The position numbers and the translations under genes were made by a program. This document shows positions 12,401 through 24,923 of a stretch of 64,000 bases of DNA, piece after piece (position 1 is the stretch's first letter; every line of letters begins with the position of its first letter). The notes below the pieces were generated by a model that saw only the letters and a program-made list of their open reading frames with translations, ran no database searches and had not been told where the DNA came from. The stretch is from positions 898,994 to 962,993 of the forward strand of contig CACRXP010000048.1 of assembly GCA_902702965.1 (NCBI GenBank), written 5' to 3'. This DNA is from Spirometra erinaceieuropaei. Its lineage: Eukaryota; Platyhelminthes; Cestoda; Diphyllobothriidea; Diphyllobothriidae.

Positions 12401-12504
12401 GTGAAACGATAGCTCAAAAAAAGCTTTATTATCCTTGAAATTCAGTTTTTCGCTCGAATTCACGATGAAAAAGAAAGTGCGACCGTCGGTGTCACTTATC
12501 TGCA
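9500..12504 (-). CDS. Candidate divergent member of the family, three to four exons
   Basis: Proposed exons in order are 12504-12371, 12126-12004 and 9703-9500; the first (signal) exon was not found. The 134-nt exon enters with two leftover bases and leaves in phase 0 (AGG/GTAGAC), the family phases. It aligns with the second half of the 254-nt exon of the better members around T-D-G-R-T-F-F-F and A-F-F-E-L. The next exon has a strong acceptor (TTTTCACTCCAG), is phase 0 and ends at CAG/GTACGA. If that donor is skipped, the frame stops at 11929. The last exon ends L-C-R-L-stop, like the final exon of the gene at 30324 (T-C-R-L-stop). Linkage across the 2.3-kb intron is uncertain. The opposite-strand frame at 9441-9782 is judged to be its shadow. 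Confidence 0.35.
9704..11928. other. Long stretch without a supported gene
   Basis: This would be intron under the model for 9500-12504. It contains a run of nine or ten G near 10706 and AT-rich sequence. I see no frame, TIR end or repeat that I can support. Confidence 0.4.
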
Positions 12505-12933
12505 CTCAGTTTCCTCAAACCCTATGATAATATCCGTAAATCTCATTTCTGAACTCACGAAATATTCGAAAGAGCATTCTCCCTTACATAACGGGATCGA
12601 TTAAGCGTTAAGTTCACGCCATATGCAATACATCTAATCGGAATAAATGCCCTTTAAAATCCGATATTGACGTTGTGAGTGACATTTTCGGTTTAATCGC
12701 TTCTGTGTTTTGAGGAAAAATACGGCTAACTACTCAAACACATCCTAGAAAAATTTGAGCTATAGAAGACCCATTATGCAATGGCAAGGTGGATTTGAGG
12801 GGTTCGATATTGCTTGCGTTATGAAAAACGTAGTCAATGATAAAAACCGATCCATATATTTCACAGTATACATTGGTCTGTGGAAGAGAAATCCTTAATT
12901 GTCTTTGACCACACTTGCAGGAACAGGATCCTT

Positions 12934-13065
12934 CTACCCGGCCTGGTGTACAGAAATGATCGCCTGCTCTAAGATGACTTCACTAACTAAATCGCTGGTA
13001 TCGATTTTATCTAACATAAAACTTATGCGTTCACAATTTTTTAGAAGCCAAATTAACATCTGCGT
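12934..13065 (-). CDS. Candidate orphan final exon of the family
   Basis: After a tandem acceptor (TTTTCAGTGTGCAG) the minus strand gives 43 codons in phase 0 ending at TAG. The segment C-E-R-I-S-F-M-L-D aligns without gaps with A-E-R-R-V-F-H-L-D in the gene at 15046 and resembles S-K-E-R-I-L-H-F-D in the gene at 30324. The C-terminal half of a normal final exon is missing. Either it is truncated or it splices onward, for example at TCT/GTACAC. No matching second exon was found upstream on this strand. Confidence 0.35.
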   Translation of the reverse strand, partial: TQMLIWLLKNCERISFMLDKIDTSDLVSEVILEQAIISVHQAG

Positions 13066-13615
13066 CTGCACACTGAAAAGTCATTTATGACCTTAAAATC
13101 TCTGAGAAAATTTAAAATTGGAATAACTCCAGAAAATATAAAAAGGTGTAATTTGCTGCAAGTGTGTATGCGTAAGCATGATGATATATCCGATTTTGTA
13201 GATTTTTATAGGTCTAAAATGACTGCCGTTACGGCAGGTCAGTCCCTTAAGCGCCACTACAAGCATACATGGCTACTGGTAGTTAGATGTCAGATGGAAG
13301 CACAATTGTGGCGTCAAAAGGCACAGGCGTAAACACCTGATGGCTAACCGATCAAACCTGGGTATTTTTCGCATCAACACGTAGAACAAAATAAAGCTCA
13401 GGTTCGCTGCTTCCCACTGCTAAACGTTTATGCAGATATCTCACATACGTCTTCATGATATAACATGCCTGTAGATATTGACTTATACTAGGTCAACACA
13501 AGAAAAGCACAATAAGAGTTGTTGTCACATGGAAGTAAACAATTGACGTGTTCTAACGTATTACGGCCAACTTGTATCAGGCGTATTTTGTAAGCCCAGA
13601 GTAACGTTGGGCGCG
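13066..13615. other. Unassigned; one plus-strand frame of uncertain status
   Basis: The plus frame at 13087-13332 encodes a hydrophilic stretch (I-T-P-E-N-I-K-R-C-N-L-L-Q-V-C) that looks protein-like but matches nothing I know. It has no clear splice context. The remainder is AT-rich and featureless. Confidence 0.25.
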
Positions 13616-14789
13616 CATTCCTTTCGGTGACTTTATTCCTTCCTAATCCCCTGAAGCATTTAGCGAGTTTTTAGCAGCAAAGATTATCAACGGTGTTAAA
13701 GTAAATAGTGTAGATATGACACGTACTTGTCGCGTTAGACTGAATTCCTAAGAGCGCATTTTCACACAGTGTGCTGTTTTAACGAGTGCCCAGTACCCGA
13801 AGTAATGTTGATTTCAGTAGACATCCATTACGAAGAAAACTGCTATGGTCTACTATTATGATCACTTACACAACTCGTGCTTATCCTCAATTTAAGGCGA
13901 CACTAGCTGCAGGCAGGCAAGTACATGTATGCAAACATGTTTGCAAAGGTATTAGATGTCAATGGATGTTGCCACTTTTATATCAATGAAAAATAATGTC
14001 GATGGCAATATAAAATGGATAATGTAATTTTTTTACAATTTGCCTACAGGGTTTTGAGTAATAAGAACACACCAACGGTACTCAGACGGACAAGGACGAC
14101 TGGATACACATAACCAACAGCTGCATATTCAGCGGAGGCGAAGGCGCATCCACGGGGGGGGAATCAGGACATACCATACGTGTCATTCCTTTCGGTGACT
14201 TCATACCTACTTCATTCTCTGAAGTCTTTAGCGAGTTTTCAGCAGCAAAGATTCCTCGCAATGTTTAAGCGAATGATGTAGATAAGACACGTACAAGCAG
14301 AGTTAGACTGAATTCAAAGATGCGCATTTTTATATAGTCTTATCGTTTTTATATAGTTTATTTATTTTACAGAATGCAGAGTACCAAAAGTAATGTTCAG
14401 CTCTTAACGGTGAATATATGACTTGCAAGGAACACGGATCTAGTGTATTATTATGATCACTTACACAGTTCGTGGGTATGTTCGATGTAAGTCGACGCTC
14501 GCCACAGACAGGTAACTACATGTATACAAACCATTTTGCAACGTTGATAGATGTCAATGGACGGTGCGAAATTACCCCAAAACAAAACATAATGTCGAAT
14601 CGCAACAGAGAATAGATTATTTCAATTGTTTCCGACTTGCGTATAGGCTTTTGATAAAAACACAACACCCCAACAAGGCTCCGGAGGACAAGAACGACTG
14701 GATGGCCATGGTCAACAGCTGCATACTCAGGGGGAGATGCGTAAGCGCGTCTACGGGCAAGGAACCAGGATATGCCATACCTATCATTG
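13616..14789. repeat. 568-bp tandem duplication
   Basis: Two diverged copies, 13616-14183 and 14184-14789, each begin with CATTCCTTTCGGTGACT. Shared landmarks are the GCGAGTTTT-AGCAGCAAAGATT segment, ACTATTATGATCACTTACACA-like text, AGATGTCAATGGA, and a GC-richer end with AACAGCTGCATA. Plus-strand frames at 13786-13989 and 14564-14803 lie in the copies but are not frame-conserved between them, so they are not called genes. Confidence 0.75.
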
Positions 14790-15045
14790 TAAATCGTGTT
14801 TAATTAAAAATTCGGCAGTCTGGACGACGATAACTACACCTACACACGCGCACAAACATATGTGTGCCTTTTTACCAGATATGTATGGATGCTATCATTT
14901 CGTCAAGATTAGGTGGACCAAACCAGTTGAAAATATCGGAATGCAAAAGAAAAAATCTTGTATTTAAACCCTTTTTTTCAGAATTCAATGGCTTTTCTCA
15001 TGCGTATTTACTACTTCAGAGCTAAAACGGTCAAACGTTGAAGAG

Positions 15046-17005
15046 TTACACGAAGCAAGTTAGGCCAACATTATTTGACGCCGCATCTGTTGCAAGCCGA
15101 TTGAGCATTTTTAAAATGTTTTTTCTCCAGGCCGCTTTAAAGGGCGTCAAAATATTCTCTTGTGGAAAGATGTCGTCCACATATAAGTCGTTGAATACGA
15201 GTGCATCTAAATGGAACACTCTTCTCTCTGCCAAATTGCTAAACAAAATGAAAAACTTGGCGACAGCAGACACGTTCTTCACATCAAATTGCATGGAATT
15301 GATTGTCGTGAACTGAAAGCCACGAGAGCGTGTGCTGTGGGTCCTCGACTAAAACAGACATTAGAATGTACGACAACATCTTTACTTTCGTCCATTAATG
15401 AATATGAGTCTACGTGTTCGACGTGAAGCATTGGTTAGTGTGTTGGCATTTAGTTTGTCATGACAGTCTAGTTTGGATGGATGCAATGATAATTACACAA
15501 GGCAATCTAGTACGCTCTGTAAGTTAGGTGATCTCAAAGTATGAGAGAAACACCACCTCTATGATAATTGTGGTGCATAAGTATAGATCAGCTTACGAAT
15601 CTAATATTCTGCACAGATTTATACCTGACTGCACGGAATTTTCGACTAAACCAAACATGAACAAGAAAAAAATAGTTGCCTTTTCGTTCCCTTTAATTAA
15701 AATGGCTGGACAAAAAACACAAACTACTTCATCCGTTAATTCATCTCGAAATAACTGTGAAAACCTCGGCGTCTCGGTGGGATTCGAAACGACGCCGAAG
15801 CGAATTATATCCCATTTGATTCATCCGTTAATAAGAATACTGATAATTACGGTATTTCCTGCCGTAAACAAATTCAAAGGTTTGTTTTTTTAATTTACGG
15901 ACATTTTAGCGGAAAGTCACTGCCTCTGTTCAATAACACCAGTCGTGCTATTTAACCGGCAAATTTAACCTATACATTCAGGGGGCTGATCGCTGGCAGT
16001 AAATCTCCTCATACAATACCCACTATGTGATTTGCATGAGAACGCATCTTGCCCTTAATTCAGGCAACTTTCAAATAAATTCATGCATTGTGAAAGAAAA
16101 CACTATATCTGGTTGCTCCCACCCGTCAACCCATATTATGCTTACATTGAGAGAGACTTTAATGCTTATTCGTGGTAGCGTAAGATTGCATTCCAGTTGT
16201 ATCATCCAGAACTCTCGAACGCCAGCAACCGTGGAGCATGAATGCAGTGTCGGATCGGTTTCAGCGGCCATCCAAAAATGCGTTACACTGGACCCCGTGT
16301 ATTGCACTTTTACGTAAAATTCGGCATTCGCATGCAGTCTTTGCAGCAAAACATCGTATAAATGGAAGGTCTCTCGCGTGCCTGGACAAAACTTCCATGC
16401 TAGAATAGAAATGTATCCAGCATTTGAAAAAAAAAACCCCACGTTGACTGAATGATATTTAAAACTGATGTTTACAAAAACAGTTGGAGAGATTAGTGAT
16501 AAGGAAAATAGTTAACATACCTATGTCTTTTTGTAAACGGCCCTACAATGCTTCAGCTTTAAATATTCTGTCGAATATATACTACTTTGCTGGGGATAAT
16601 CGTATACACATAATCTAAATACAACTTGGTACGAAATAAGGCATGTAGGCCTTGAATATTAACGCGTACTGAAAAGGACGCATTTACTTAATGTTCATTT
16701 ATATGTCCCTATGTTACGAATAAACGTTTAGATTCCCTAATATATAAATTGGTTTAGTAGTAAAGGCCGTTCATATGCTATCTATGTTGGGACATTTAAT
16801 TAAGGATTGATGCAGATTGACCAATGCGTTCCGCCAGCACATCGGCAAACAATGCTAAGATACAAGAGTAATTATTTCCGAAGCATAGCATTTTGCATTA
16901 AAAGTTTCAACCAAACTTACATTTATCCACTTTAGTCTTACAGGCCCTTTGCGATGGCAAATACAGTAGTAGCATAAATAATTTAATAAACAGGCTAAAG
17001 GACAT
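15046..17005 (-). CDS. Putative secreted protein of an unrecognised family, three exons, ~201 aa
   Basis: Exons are 17005-16921 (85 nt), 16399-16146 (254 nt) and 15312-15046 (267 nt). Exon 1 starts at ATG and encodes a signal peptide (MSFSLFIKLFMLLLYLPS, cleavage likely near QRA/C); it leaves one base at a strong donor (T/GTAAGT). Exon 2 follows TTCTATTCTAG, supplies two bases and ends in phase 0 at AAT/GTAAGC. Exon 3 follows CTTTCAG and ends C-F-V-stop. Against the gene at 30324-31977, exon 2 aligns without gaps at 29 of 84 residues and the last 82 codons at 30 of 82. Four cysteines are shared (near 33, 83, 99 and 199), so disulfides are likely. I recognise no domain; the function is unknown. 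It lies in the segment present only in unit A. Confidence 0.75.
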
Positions 17006-17940
17006 GACTGATGATGAAGTAAAACTGTTTTTTTCGTATTTTAGAAACCATTTATACATGACACAGATAACCAATAAGATCATTTGGAGCAAGACTATGC
17101 GACATTTTGCAGCGCTATTTTACGCATATTGATAAAATGTTACAGTTACCGCAGAACAGTAAGTACACCACCTTTAGGAAAACACATAGTGCCATAGCCA
17201 TAACACGTAATCACTGCGTAGTCCACTGTTCTCATGTAAACCGTTAATGCGAGTAGTAATGCAATTTTTACAATCTCTTGACGGAACCCGAATTCTTTTG
17301 TGTGATAAGTGGATATCGATATCGTCGGATAAAGTGGATTGACGCTAGCTTGTGCAAGCAGCGTTTTCATTCCACGCACGCTCCAACGATTACTTCGACA
17401 GTAATTAAATTTCAATGTAAATTTCACATTATTTCAGGCTTGAAATCCTCAGCTTCGAGAGGACTGCACAATACGCATTAAAGCTTTTCTTTCACGACAA
17501 ATATATATGCCTGTGAATGTATTTGTCATGGAGGGAAATTAGAAACGTTTGGATAGAAAATTATCAGTAATTCAAAGTGAATGGCGTTCCGCGGACATTG
17601 CTGCTATTACCATCAGTACTTCCATACGAATGCCAATAAAAATATTGTGGTGATTTTGGTGGTGGTGGTGGTGGTGACGGCGGTGTTGGCGATGTTGCTA
17701 TTGTTGGTGGTTGTGTAAGTTGTGTTGATGGAGGCGTTGCTCTCTGCAGCCAGCGTCGTCCTGCCACGCTAACGCGCATACCAGGTGTCTAGACGCACCA
17801 GATCTGCGTGAAAGTTTATGCTTAAATCACACTCTGACGCAAAGTTGGGGAATAATTTCATCGAATTTGCCGATGAAATACGGAAAGAGGAACTGCTCAA
17901 TGCAGGTGGTTTTGCGCTTAATTACCGTGAGATTGGGATT
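17006..17940. other. Upstream region of the secreted-protein gene; GGT microsatellite
   Basis: Near 17655-17680 there is a short GGT array, followed by GTT/GGT-rich text to about 17725. On the minus strand it reads as a proline run (17564-17779), which I regard as a low-complexity shadow. A minus-strand frame at 17146-17427 contains a hydrophobic run, I-A-L-L-L-A-L-T-V-Y, but lacks a nearby start codon. No promoter element is convincing. Confidence 0.4.
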
Positions 17941-18759
17941 CAGCTTAAGATTAGGTCGAGAGTTAGGCTAAGAGCAGACCGTAAGTACGCTCCTCGTATT
18001 AATCGAAATGCCGCTTACGTTTAAGAGACGATGAGAGGGTTATTGTTCACGTTTATTACTAGTATCAGCGAATGCAACTAGCGCGATTTAAGATTGCTTC
18101 CAATGAGTTCCAAGAAAAATAAGAAGAAAGTTATGTGTATTGTGAATACGCTGGTAATATCTCATGTCACACTAACATATAAGCGCTCCAACAAACCTTT
18201 GCGTAAACCCCTAACATGAATCACCTCCACAAATCTTACAAAATGATTTCTGAAATCTCATGGCAAATGTAGACTTCTGCCCAAAGATGTTTCCTTCCAC
18301 GGCATATTTAATGGTAAAAGGTTGTTAGGGGATCTGCTGGTGTAAGTGGTTTTAGTTGTTTTAGTTCTCTTTACAAATGTTTACAAAATAAGTAAAGGGC
18401 TATAAGTGCTTAATGGGGAATATGTATCCAGCTACCGCTATCGGCATGCCAATGGCTTTGTCACGCAATATACCGTTTCAGTCAAAATCGTGTTTTATAA
18501 CTGTTAGGACAACACCCGAAAAAAAAATTCTTACAAGCACAAAATTCACTAAGCAGCCCTAACATCCACACTGAGAAATTGGTCAAAATTGTCACGTCAA
18601 ATGTGCTCTTAATGCATTTGTTTAATCTGCTGTATTTCATCTTTACGATTCATTCGACGTATACCGCTTATCGGTTTTTCACGAATTCAACATACAACCT
18701 TTAACTGTCTCTAAGTCAAATTGCACAATTTTTGCGATAAGCATAACGCATTCCAAATT

Positions 18760-19260
18760 GACAGATATTGGTATTACCAGGGTTGGTGACTTCTCGCCAA
18801 AACAGCCTTTTGAAAAATAAACAGAAGCAAAGTGGCCGTCATCAAGTGCCCCATCAAAATATACAATATAATTTTTCTCTTATCAAAATAGTTGATCTAG
18901 ACACCCACGTTTGGAGTACCGAGCCTAAAACATCGACAGCATATATATTATGTGATGATTATGTTTTCAATGCTAAAAATTCTGCCATCATTAAATCATC
19001 AGGATTTAAACCGACAAGAAAGAAAAAGGTGGTCAGAAACAAGTGGAGGACTGCCCAGTGCTGCTCAAGACCTGTATGTCAGGCGGAATCGCACGGACAT
19101 CCTCCGGAGGGGAATCAGGCGCCGGAGTACTGTAAGCGTACACCAGGCCAAATGTAGTCATACGAGACGTGACAAAAGGGTAAGGCCGGATGGATTACAT
19201 GAAGAGCAGAATATAGGCTGGGTTGTCGCCCTTCGAAAGGCCGTGTAACCAGTCAGTCAT
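18760..19260. other. Single hybrid copy of a sequence that is tandem in unit B
   Basis: The left part (to ~18945) matches the first copy of the 553-bp tandem in unit B (45,0xx-45262). The right part (from ~18950) matches the second copy (45931-46180). Unit A therefore lacks about 670 bp found in unit B. The plus frame at 18768-19157 spans the junction and is unlikely to be an ancestral gene. Confidence 0.65.
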
Positions 19261-20787
19261 CGAATGAGAGACGCTACCCCAATTTCAATCCAGACAACTA
19301 CTTGTTGAAGCGATGAACCCGAAATCTTGACTGCATATTTCTAAGCCACATCTGTGCGTTAGAGTACTGAACCCATTCAAATAAGTCTTTTATGCTGGTG
19401 TATACGAATCACTTTTCCCTTGGTATGAAGATTAGCTTTCCAATAGTAAAAATGTGGAAATCAATTTGTTTACGTAAAAATCAACAAGAACCGCATCGGA
19501 TGTTTCCTGCCGGCACGTTTGCATTAAACCTGACCATATTCCGCCTCCGAAAAACGGCTCTTCGATTGGATATTCTCGTACTATGACCTATGACAAAGCG
19601 TAAGAAATGGAACTTTGGTTAGGAGCTTCAGAATGTCTACATATGCTGTTCTCATATACGCCATTTCATTTCAGTCAATCATGCTTTACTAGACGCCTAG
19701 ACTTACAGTTTTCAACCAGGAGTAAGGGAACCCAGAGATGTTCCATTTCAACATGGTATTTTCTGAATTGCCGACATTGAACTCAATCCAGATCATGAAA
19801 GAATAGCATACAATGAGTTGGGCGGAAATTGCATTGACTTGAGTCTTTGAATCACGGCAGGTGTAAATTTCTAAATGCAATGGAATTACAGCAATGAAAG
19901 TTGCCGCTGGCAGAGAAGAAGTGAGTCAATGTGTCCATTTCTTGTTCTCCAAACTAATAATGATTTTACAGCGCATTGGCCGCAGGTGAATCTGTCTAAA
20001 AACTCAACCCGTCACCAGGTTGTTTCAGTAAACCCATGACCTCAGTTTTTGCAGCTAGAATACGGGACTGCATATTCATCTTTATTTAAGCATCAAGTGC
20101 ACATGACCCAAATGTCTGCATTTCCTACGAGACCGCATCTTTTTTGTGAAAAACCCGGGTGTGTTTCCACTTGCAGATGCCAATAATCGTCCTAACAACT
20201 GCCTGCGCCCTCTTCCGCCTTCGGTCTTTTAGACACTTTTGTTACCCCGAACACAGATCGAGTGTGGAGAAGAGATTGCGGAAAATTCCAGGACAGTTTC
20301 AATTCCATTATAAAGGAACTCAAACGCAAGTCACTGTTGCTGCTTTCAACCTGCTGTGGATATCGTCGTTAACAATGATTTTTGAACAGTTCTGTTTGTG
20401 CGGGTGAGGAGCGATGCTTTATAAGTCGTACATGCGGGCCGAAATCCATGGCTAACAAGACTGCCAAGTAAGGGGTAACGCGGTCCTCCAGAGAGGATAG
20501 TGGATGAGCCTTCAATGTTGGCATTACGCACTCCTTCTCAATTGGGATTCGAGACGCTCTTGGCATTTTTTCGTTCTCTCTGCATATTCTACACCATGCT
20601 TAGATCGGAGCTACCGACAAGACGATTTTCGACCGCATTGTCGCTCCTGGGATGCACAAGGATATCAAAGCTGGTATACGGGCGTGTCTCGGCTATCAAC
20701 GAAACAAGATTCAGCGACGTAACAAAGTCCGCGTCGGCATCTTTACTGAACCTGATTTCAGACTCGGCAGAATCCAAATGGATATAG

Positions 20788-21718
20788 TAGACTACGTAAA
20801 CTAAGTCATGAAACGTCAACGAAAATTCGGAAATGCATTTCCGTTTTCAAAAGTATAATTAGGTGGTGTTACAAAACTAAACAGCATGCAGCAAAAAGTT
20901 AAGGATGAATCAGATACGTCAGGGTACCTTCTTTTGAAGGAACTTATTCCCGACTGCATACAAAATTATTGTCGGCAAAGAAACAATTACTGATGTAGCA
21001 TGTAATTGTCTCGTTGATTATCGATGCCCTTGAAAATTCAACCATATTTCATAAAAAAACATATATAGAGGTATTCATTATTTTACTACTTCGATGACAA
21101 ATTACGTCTTCATCCAATTGTACATTCGACCGAAGTGTATAAATCTGTCCTAAATCTTTAATTATTCCGAATGACATGGAACTCCATCTACCGTTTTAAT
21201 TGCATTCCGTGTTTCGAATGTTCAAGCCGTATATGTTTTGTGTATTAAATCCCTATATATGCGCTTCATCAAATTTGGTCGTGCATTTGAGGAATATTGT
21301 CAACTTTGCAAGCCACATTTCTAAAGACGGATGCAATAACGTTGTAAGAACGACCCCTTTGCGATATTAAAATTTTCACAATCGAATCTTATTCGTTTTT
21401 CGAATACTAAATTGGAAAAGACGCCATTTACTACCGAATAGATGAAGCGGTTAAATGTTTCATAAATTTTTGTTCATGCCATATAATTGGAATTTTAATA
21501 ACATCGAAAATAAATGAGAAAATTACATGCTGCTGAAATAGTCCTTTTTACCAGAATTGTTCGTTCATGCAATCGAAAATAGGTTCATTCGAAAGGAGAC
21601 CTCCGGAGGTAATTGGATCATTATATAATTATGCACGGCGGTGGTGGATTTTATATCCATATTTAACTGTTTTTTTGAAATATCCGCCGACATTTTATGA
21701 GTCAGCCCAATTACAGTA
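20788..21718. mobile_element. Degenerate TIR element (unit A)
   Basis: The left end TAGACTACG...AAGTCATG and the right end CCGACATTTTATGAGTCAG...ACAGTA are inverted copies matching the family ends. It is 931 bp and non-coding. It is shared with unit B at 47617-48579. Confidence 0.6.
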
Positions 21719-21739
21719 GGTTTCTAGGCTCTGTCCAAC

Positions 21740-22434
21740 TTTTCTCCTGTCTCCTCACCTGCGTGGAACATAACGTTTGCCGTCATGGTTGTCTATCAGG
21801 GGACAAAAACGTTCAACATCCAGCGCAGAACTCGCGAGGTCGTCATGTGCTATTGTCCCGGACACTTCTCCTGTCAAGACTCGTAGTGCTACTTCACCGC
21901 ACCATCCTCTAATTTCGCTCATTTTTATTCCCTTTTTCGCAATTTCCGCTGCCATCGACTTCAGCCTTCTTATCAATGCCAAGCGCGAAATCAGAATTGC
22001 AATCCGCCTCTTACTTTTTCTTTTCATGTAACACCCGCAGTGGGCATCGCTTTCATTTCTCTGACCGTCGATTGCTCATATTTTGGAATTGCACATATTC
22101 TTCCGTGTCTTTTAAGCACACCTTCCGGGCTCAGCGGTACTGCTCTAAAGTTTCAGACTAATTTGGCTTTACTTTTACTGGTTGTTTGGATAAGCAGACA
22201 CAGAGTGGTGCTGCATCGCATTTTCTTGCGACCATTACCCTTATCTGCGACTAACTGTAATGATGGGTTCGAGTGAGAATCCGAAATGTCCGGCTAGTAG
22301 CTTTCTTGTTCCAGTGATCGCATCTTCGTCTTATGGTAACAGACCCATTGTACTTTCGTCATAGAGTGGGTGTTCTAGAAGTTCAGGTCTTTTGGGACTT
22401 GATTATTAATATGTACACAATTACCAATATACCG
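21740..22434. other. GC-richer interval without a recognised gene
   Basis: It is shared with unit B (48600-49310). Several frames exist on both strands, for example minus 21755-22027 with a basic N-terminus. None stays open in both copies over the same stretch. It may be a decayed gene or element; I cannot name it. Confidence 0.3.
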
Positions 22435-23382
22435 TAGATGGGCTAACTCATAACGTCCACGAAAGTTCGGAAATGCAATTCCGTTCCCATACGATTAATT
22501 AGGTGTGGTCGCAAAACTAATCATAATGCAGCATTATTCTATCATAACGTGGTTACCTTAGATTACCGGCTGCATGGGCAAATCAAGCTTCGTAAAAATT
22601 AGAATACGTCTCTTTCACTTATTGTCGATGTCCTTAAAATAAATTTACATCGCATTAAAAATGCATAAGACATATTTCTTCTTTTACTAATATGGTGTAA
22701 TCCTACGTTCCCTTCCACATGTATGCTGAAACGGTTAGTATAATTTGTTTTCAAGAAGTATCATATTGTGAGAGTTTTTAATAAACAGAAATGGCCGTTC
22801 ATAAAACGTCATGTCTCTGCAGTTAACAATGTGGCCTGTAAAGTTAACAATATGACTTAAATCCACTATTAAAATTCATGAATTCCTTACATTTTGCACT
22901 CAAAACCGTAGGATAATATATGGTTTTCCATGTGCAGAAAAATATGCTTTGCAAGTCAAAAACCCAGATTGCAGTTATGAAGGCAATCAGGTTCGAAATT
23001 ATTAGGCAGCAGAAAAAAAATTTAAAAAGCAATTTACGCCCTCTATTTGAGTACAATATTTTAAGACAACGTTATTATTCCAAATGAGCATAAACATGAC
23101 TATATTATGGATGTGTTTTATGCAGGTTAACGGATTATTTAAGGGCGTAAACAAACGACGAGTAAAATGCATGCTATTTAAGTTTCCATTTTTGCAGATA
23201 TTATATTTCGCATACAGCCGAAAATAAGTGCATTCAAACGCTGGCATTCTAGGATAATTGAATTATCTTAGAAATCTGCTGTTAAAAGATTAGCATTTTA
23301 ACCTTGTTTAATTATGATTTTTGAAGGAGAAGCGTACGTAGGATTTTCAGTTAACATTTCATGAATTTGCACACCTATTCTA
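22435..23382. mobile_element. Degenerate TIR element (unit A)
   Basis: The left end TAGATGGGCTAACTCATAACG and the right end TTAACATTTCATGAATTTGC to CCTATTCTA are inverted copies of each other. It is 948 bp and non-coding. The unit B version is at 49312-50171. A second right-type end is visible at 23660-23733 (unit B 50460-50519) without a clear partner. Confidence 0.55.
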
Positions 23383-24009
23383 TCTCTCTACGTAAATAAA
23401 ATTTGGCCACATAAGGGTTTGAAAAATGTATCAGTCAAGCTGTGCCATGTTGTCAACCTTATATCCAAATACAGCAAACACATACGTATAAGACCATCAA
23501 ATATCAATGAAAATAATGCATTCCGCTTAAGCAGTCATTTTTGCTGAGTATGATTTCTACAGGAGATTGAGAAGACGTAAATGAAAAATCGAATTGAAAA
23601 AAATTAGAGTCTAATATGTTATAGGATAATACTGCAAGATATTCAGCATTGCAAATTCACCTAGGTAAATTTTTCTAATACAAACTGCATTTCACTTTAC
23701 ACCAGCATTTTATGAGGATGGTGGCTCAATGTACTGCATGAGTGCATGATTGCATACATTCGTATGGTTTGCAGGCAAATGCGTGCTTTTTAAATACAGT
23801 TCACCACCCCAAGTCTCATGTGTCTTGTCAGGAATTTTTTTTAACTAGCAGAATATCTAAAGAAGCTCGTTATATTGCTCTACATGAAACAAAATTGATT
23901 CCATCAGTATTCTTTATTGTTCTACCCAATACAGAATTCTCTGCATTTACGAAGTTTGTGATTTTGTTTTAATTTTTCCAGATCGTGAAAAGGTATCAAA
24001 CATGAAGAT

Positions 24010-24540
24010 TGTACACGTGCAGACAGGTAAACAGAAATGGCGACAAATTATGCATTACCGAGGCGCTTAATTTGGCGTCAGATTACCTTTTCCAGAGTCC
24101 AATCGCCGAGCGGTGGTCAGAACGTAGTCAGCTTACCGAAGGCGGGGGGGTGGTGGGATGGTGGGCACAACCGAACCCGCATCTGAACGCATCACAACGT
24201 CCCGTGATTGACAACAAACAGGTTAACGAAACTTTCGAATAGCAAGCACAACAATTGAAAGAAAATCGAATCCAGGGCAGCCATGCACATGACCTGTTTC
24301 CCTGCGGGAACGCAAGCGCACCTTCTGTCAGGGAGCCAGGCGGCAGAGACCTGTCAGCGCACACTACGCTACGAGTTGTACGGTTTGTTGAATCATGGAA
24401 AAGAAGATGCACAAACACACACGCGCCCAAAGTCTCTGAGCAAATCGCATAGCCAGTATGTGCTTCTATGCGCATACTTTTTGCGTGTGTGATATTTTTA
24501 CATAAATGAATACTGACGTACAAAAAGATAGTTTATCCGC
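24010..24540. other. GC-richer shared interval, no gene called
   Basis: It matches 51030-51540 with several indels, including a G-rich run and a stretch lost from unit B near 24300-24340. The indels break the long minus frame at 24128-24523, so coding is unlikely. The origin is unknown. Confidence 0.35.
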
Positions 24541-24923
24541 CATCGAGAAACATGACCTGTAGTTGTTTTATTGTACTGCTTACGCTGATTCAGCAAATGC
24601 GGCTAACGTTGTCCTGTCGGACGGTCTTGGAGACGTGTAGGTTATATTACTGCGAATCTTTCCTAAACGCTATCCACTATTGTTCCATATTATTTATTTT
24701 AGTCTTTGGTTCGCCTGTGAGCGTATTTTATATCGCAATCTAGATTTCTATGCATGCTGGACTATGCACGGCAGCAGTGTAAAATGTAACGAAATTTTTT
24801 GCCATTGCATGAACTTTCGTGCATTAAGAGTGCACTGACAGTGTAGTGCCGGATAGCCAGTATTTGGTTGGAAAAAGAACCAGTAGATCTTTCATTAACA
24901 TTTAATTTTGATGAGATTGGCTT

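Noticed and set aside
12899..13090. Plus-strand frame of 63 codons, with a good acceptor before 12921
   Set aside because: I considered it as a family exon 2, but it has no phase-0 donor. The minus reading of the same bases aligns better with a family final exon.
15528..15893. Plus-strand frame of 121 codons
   Set aside because: It lies in intron 2 of the minus-strand gene, has low-complexity composition and no paralogue in the window.
17564..17779. Proline-rich minus-strand frame
   Set aside because: It is produced by a GGT/GTT microsatellite and has no conserved context.
24128..24523. 131-codon minus-strand frame in a GC-rich block
   Set aside because: The unit B copy (51270-51527) is broken by indels not divisible by three, so selection on the frame is unlikely.
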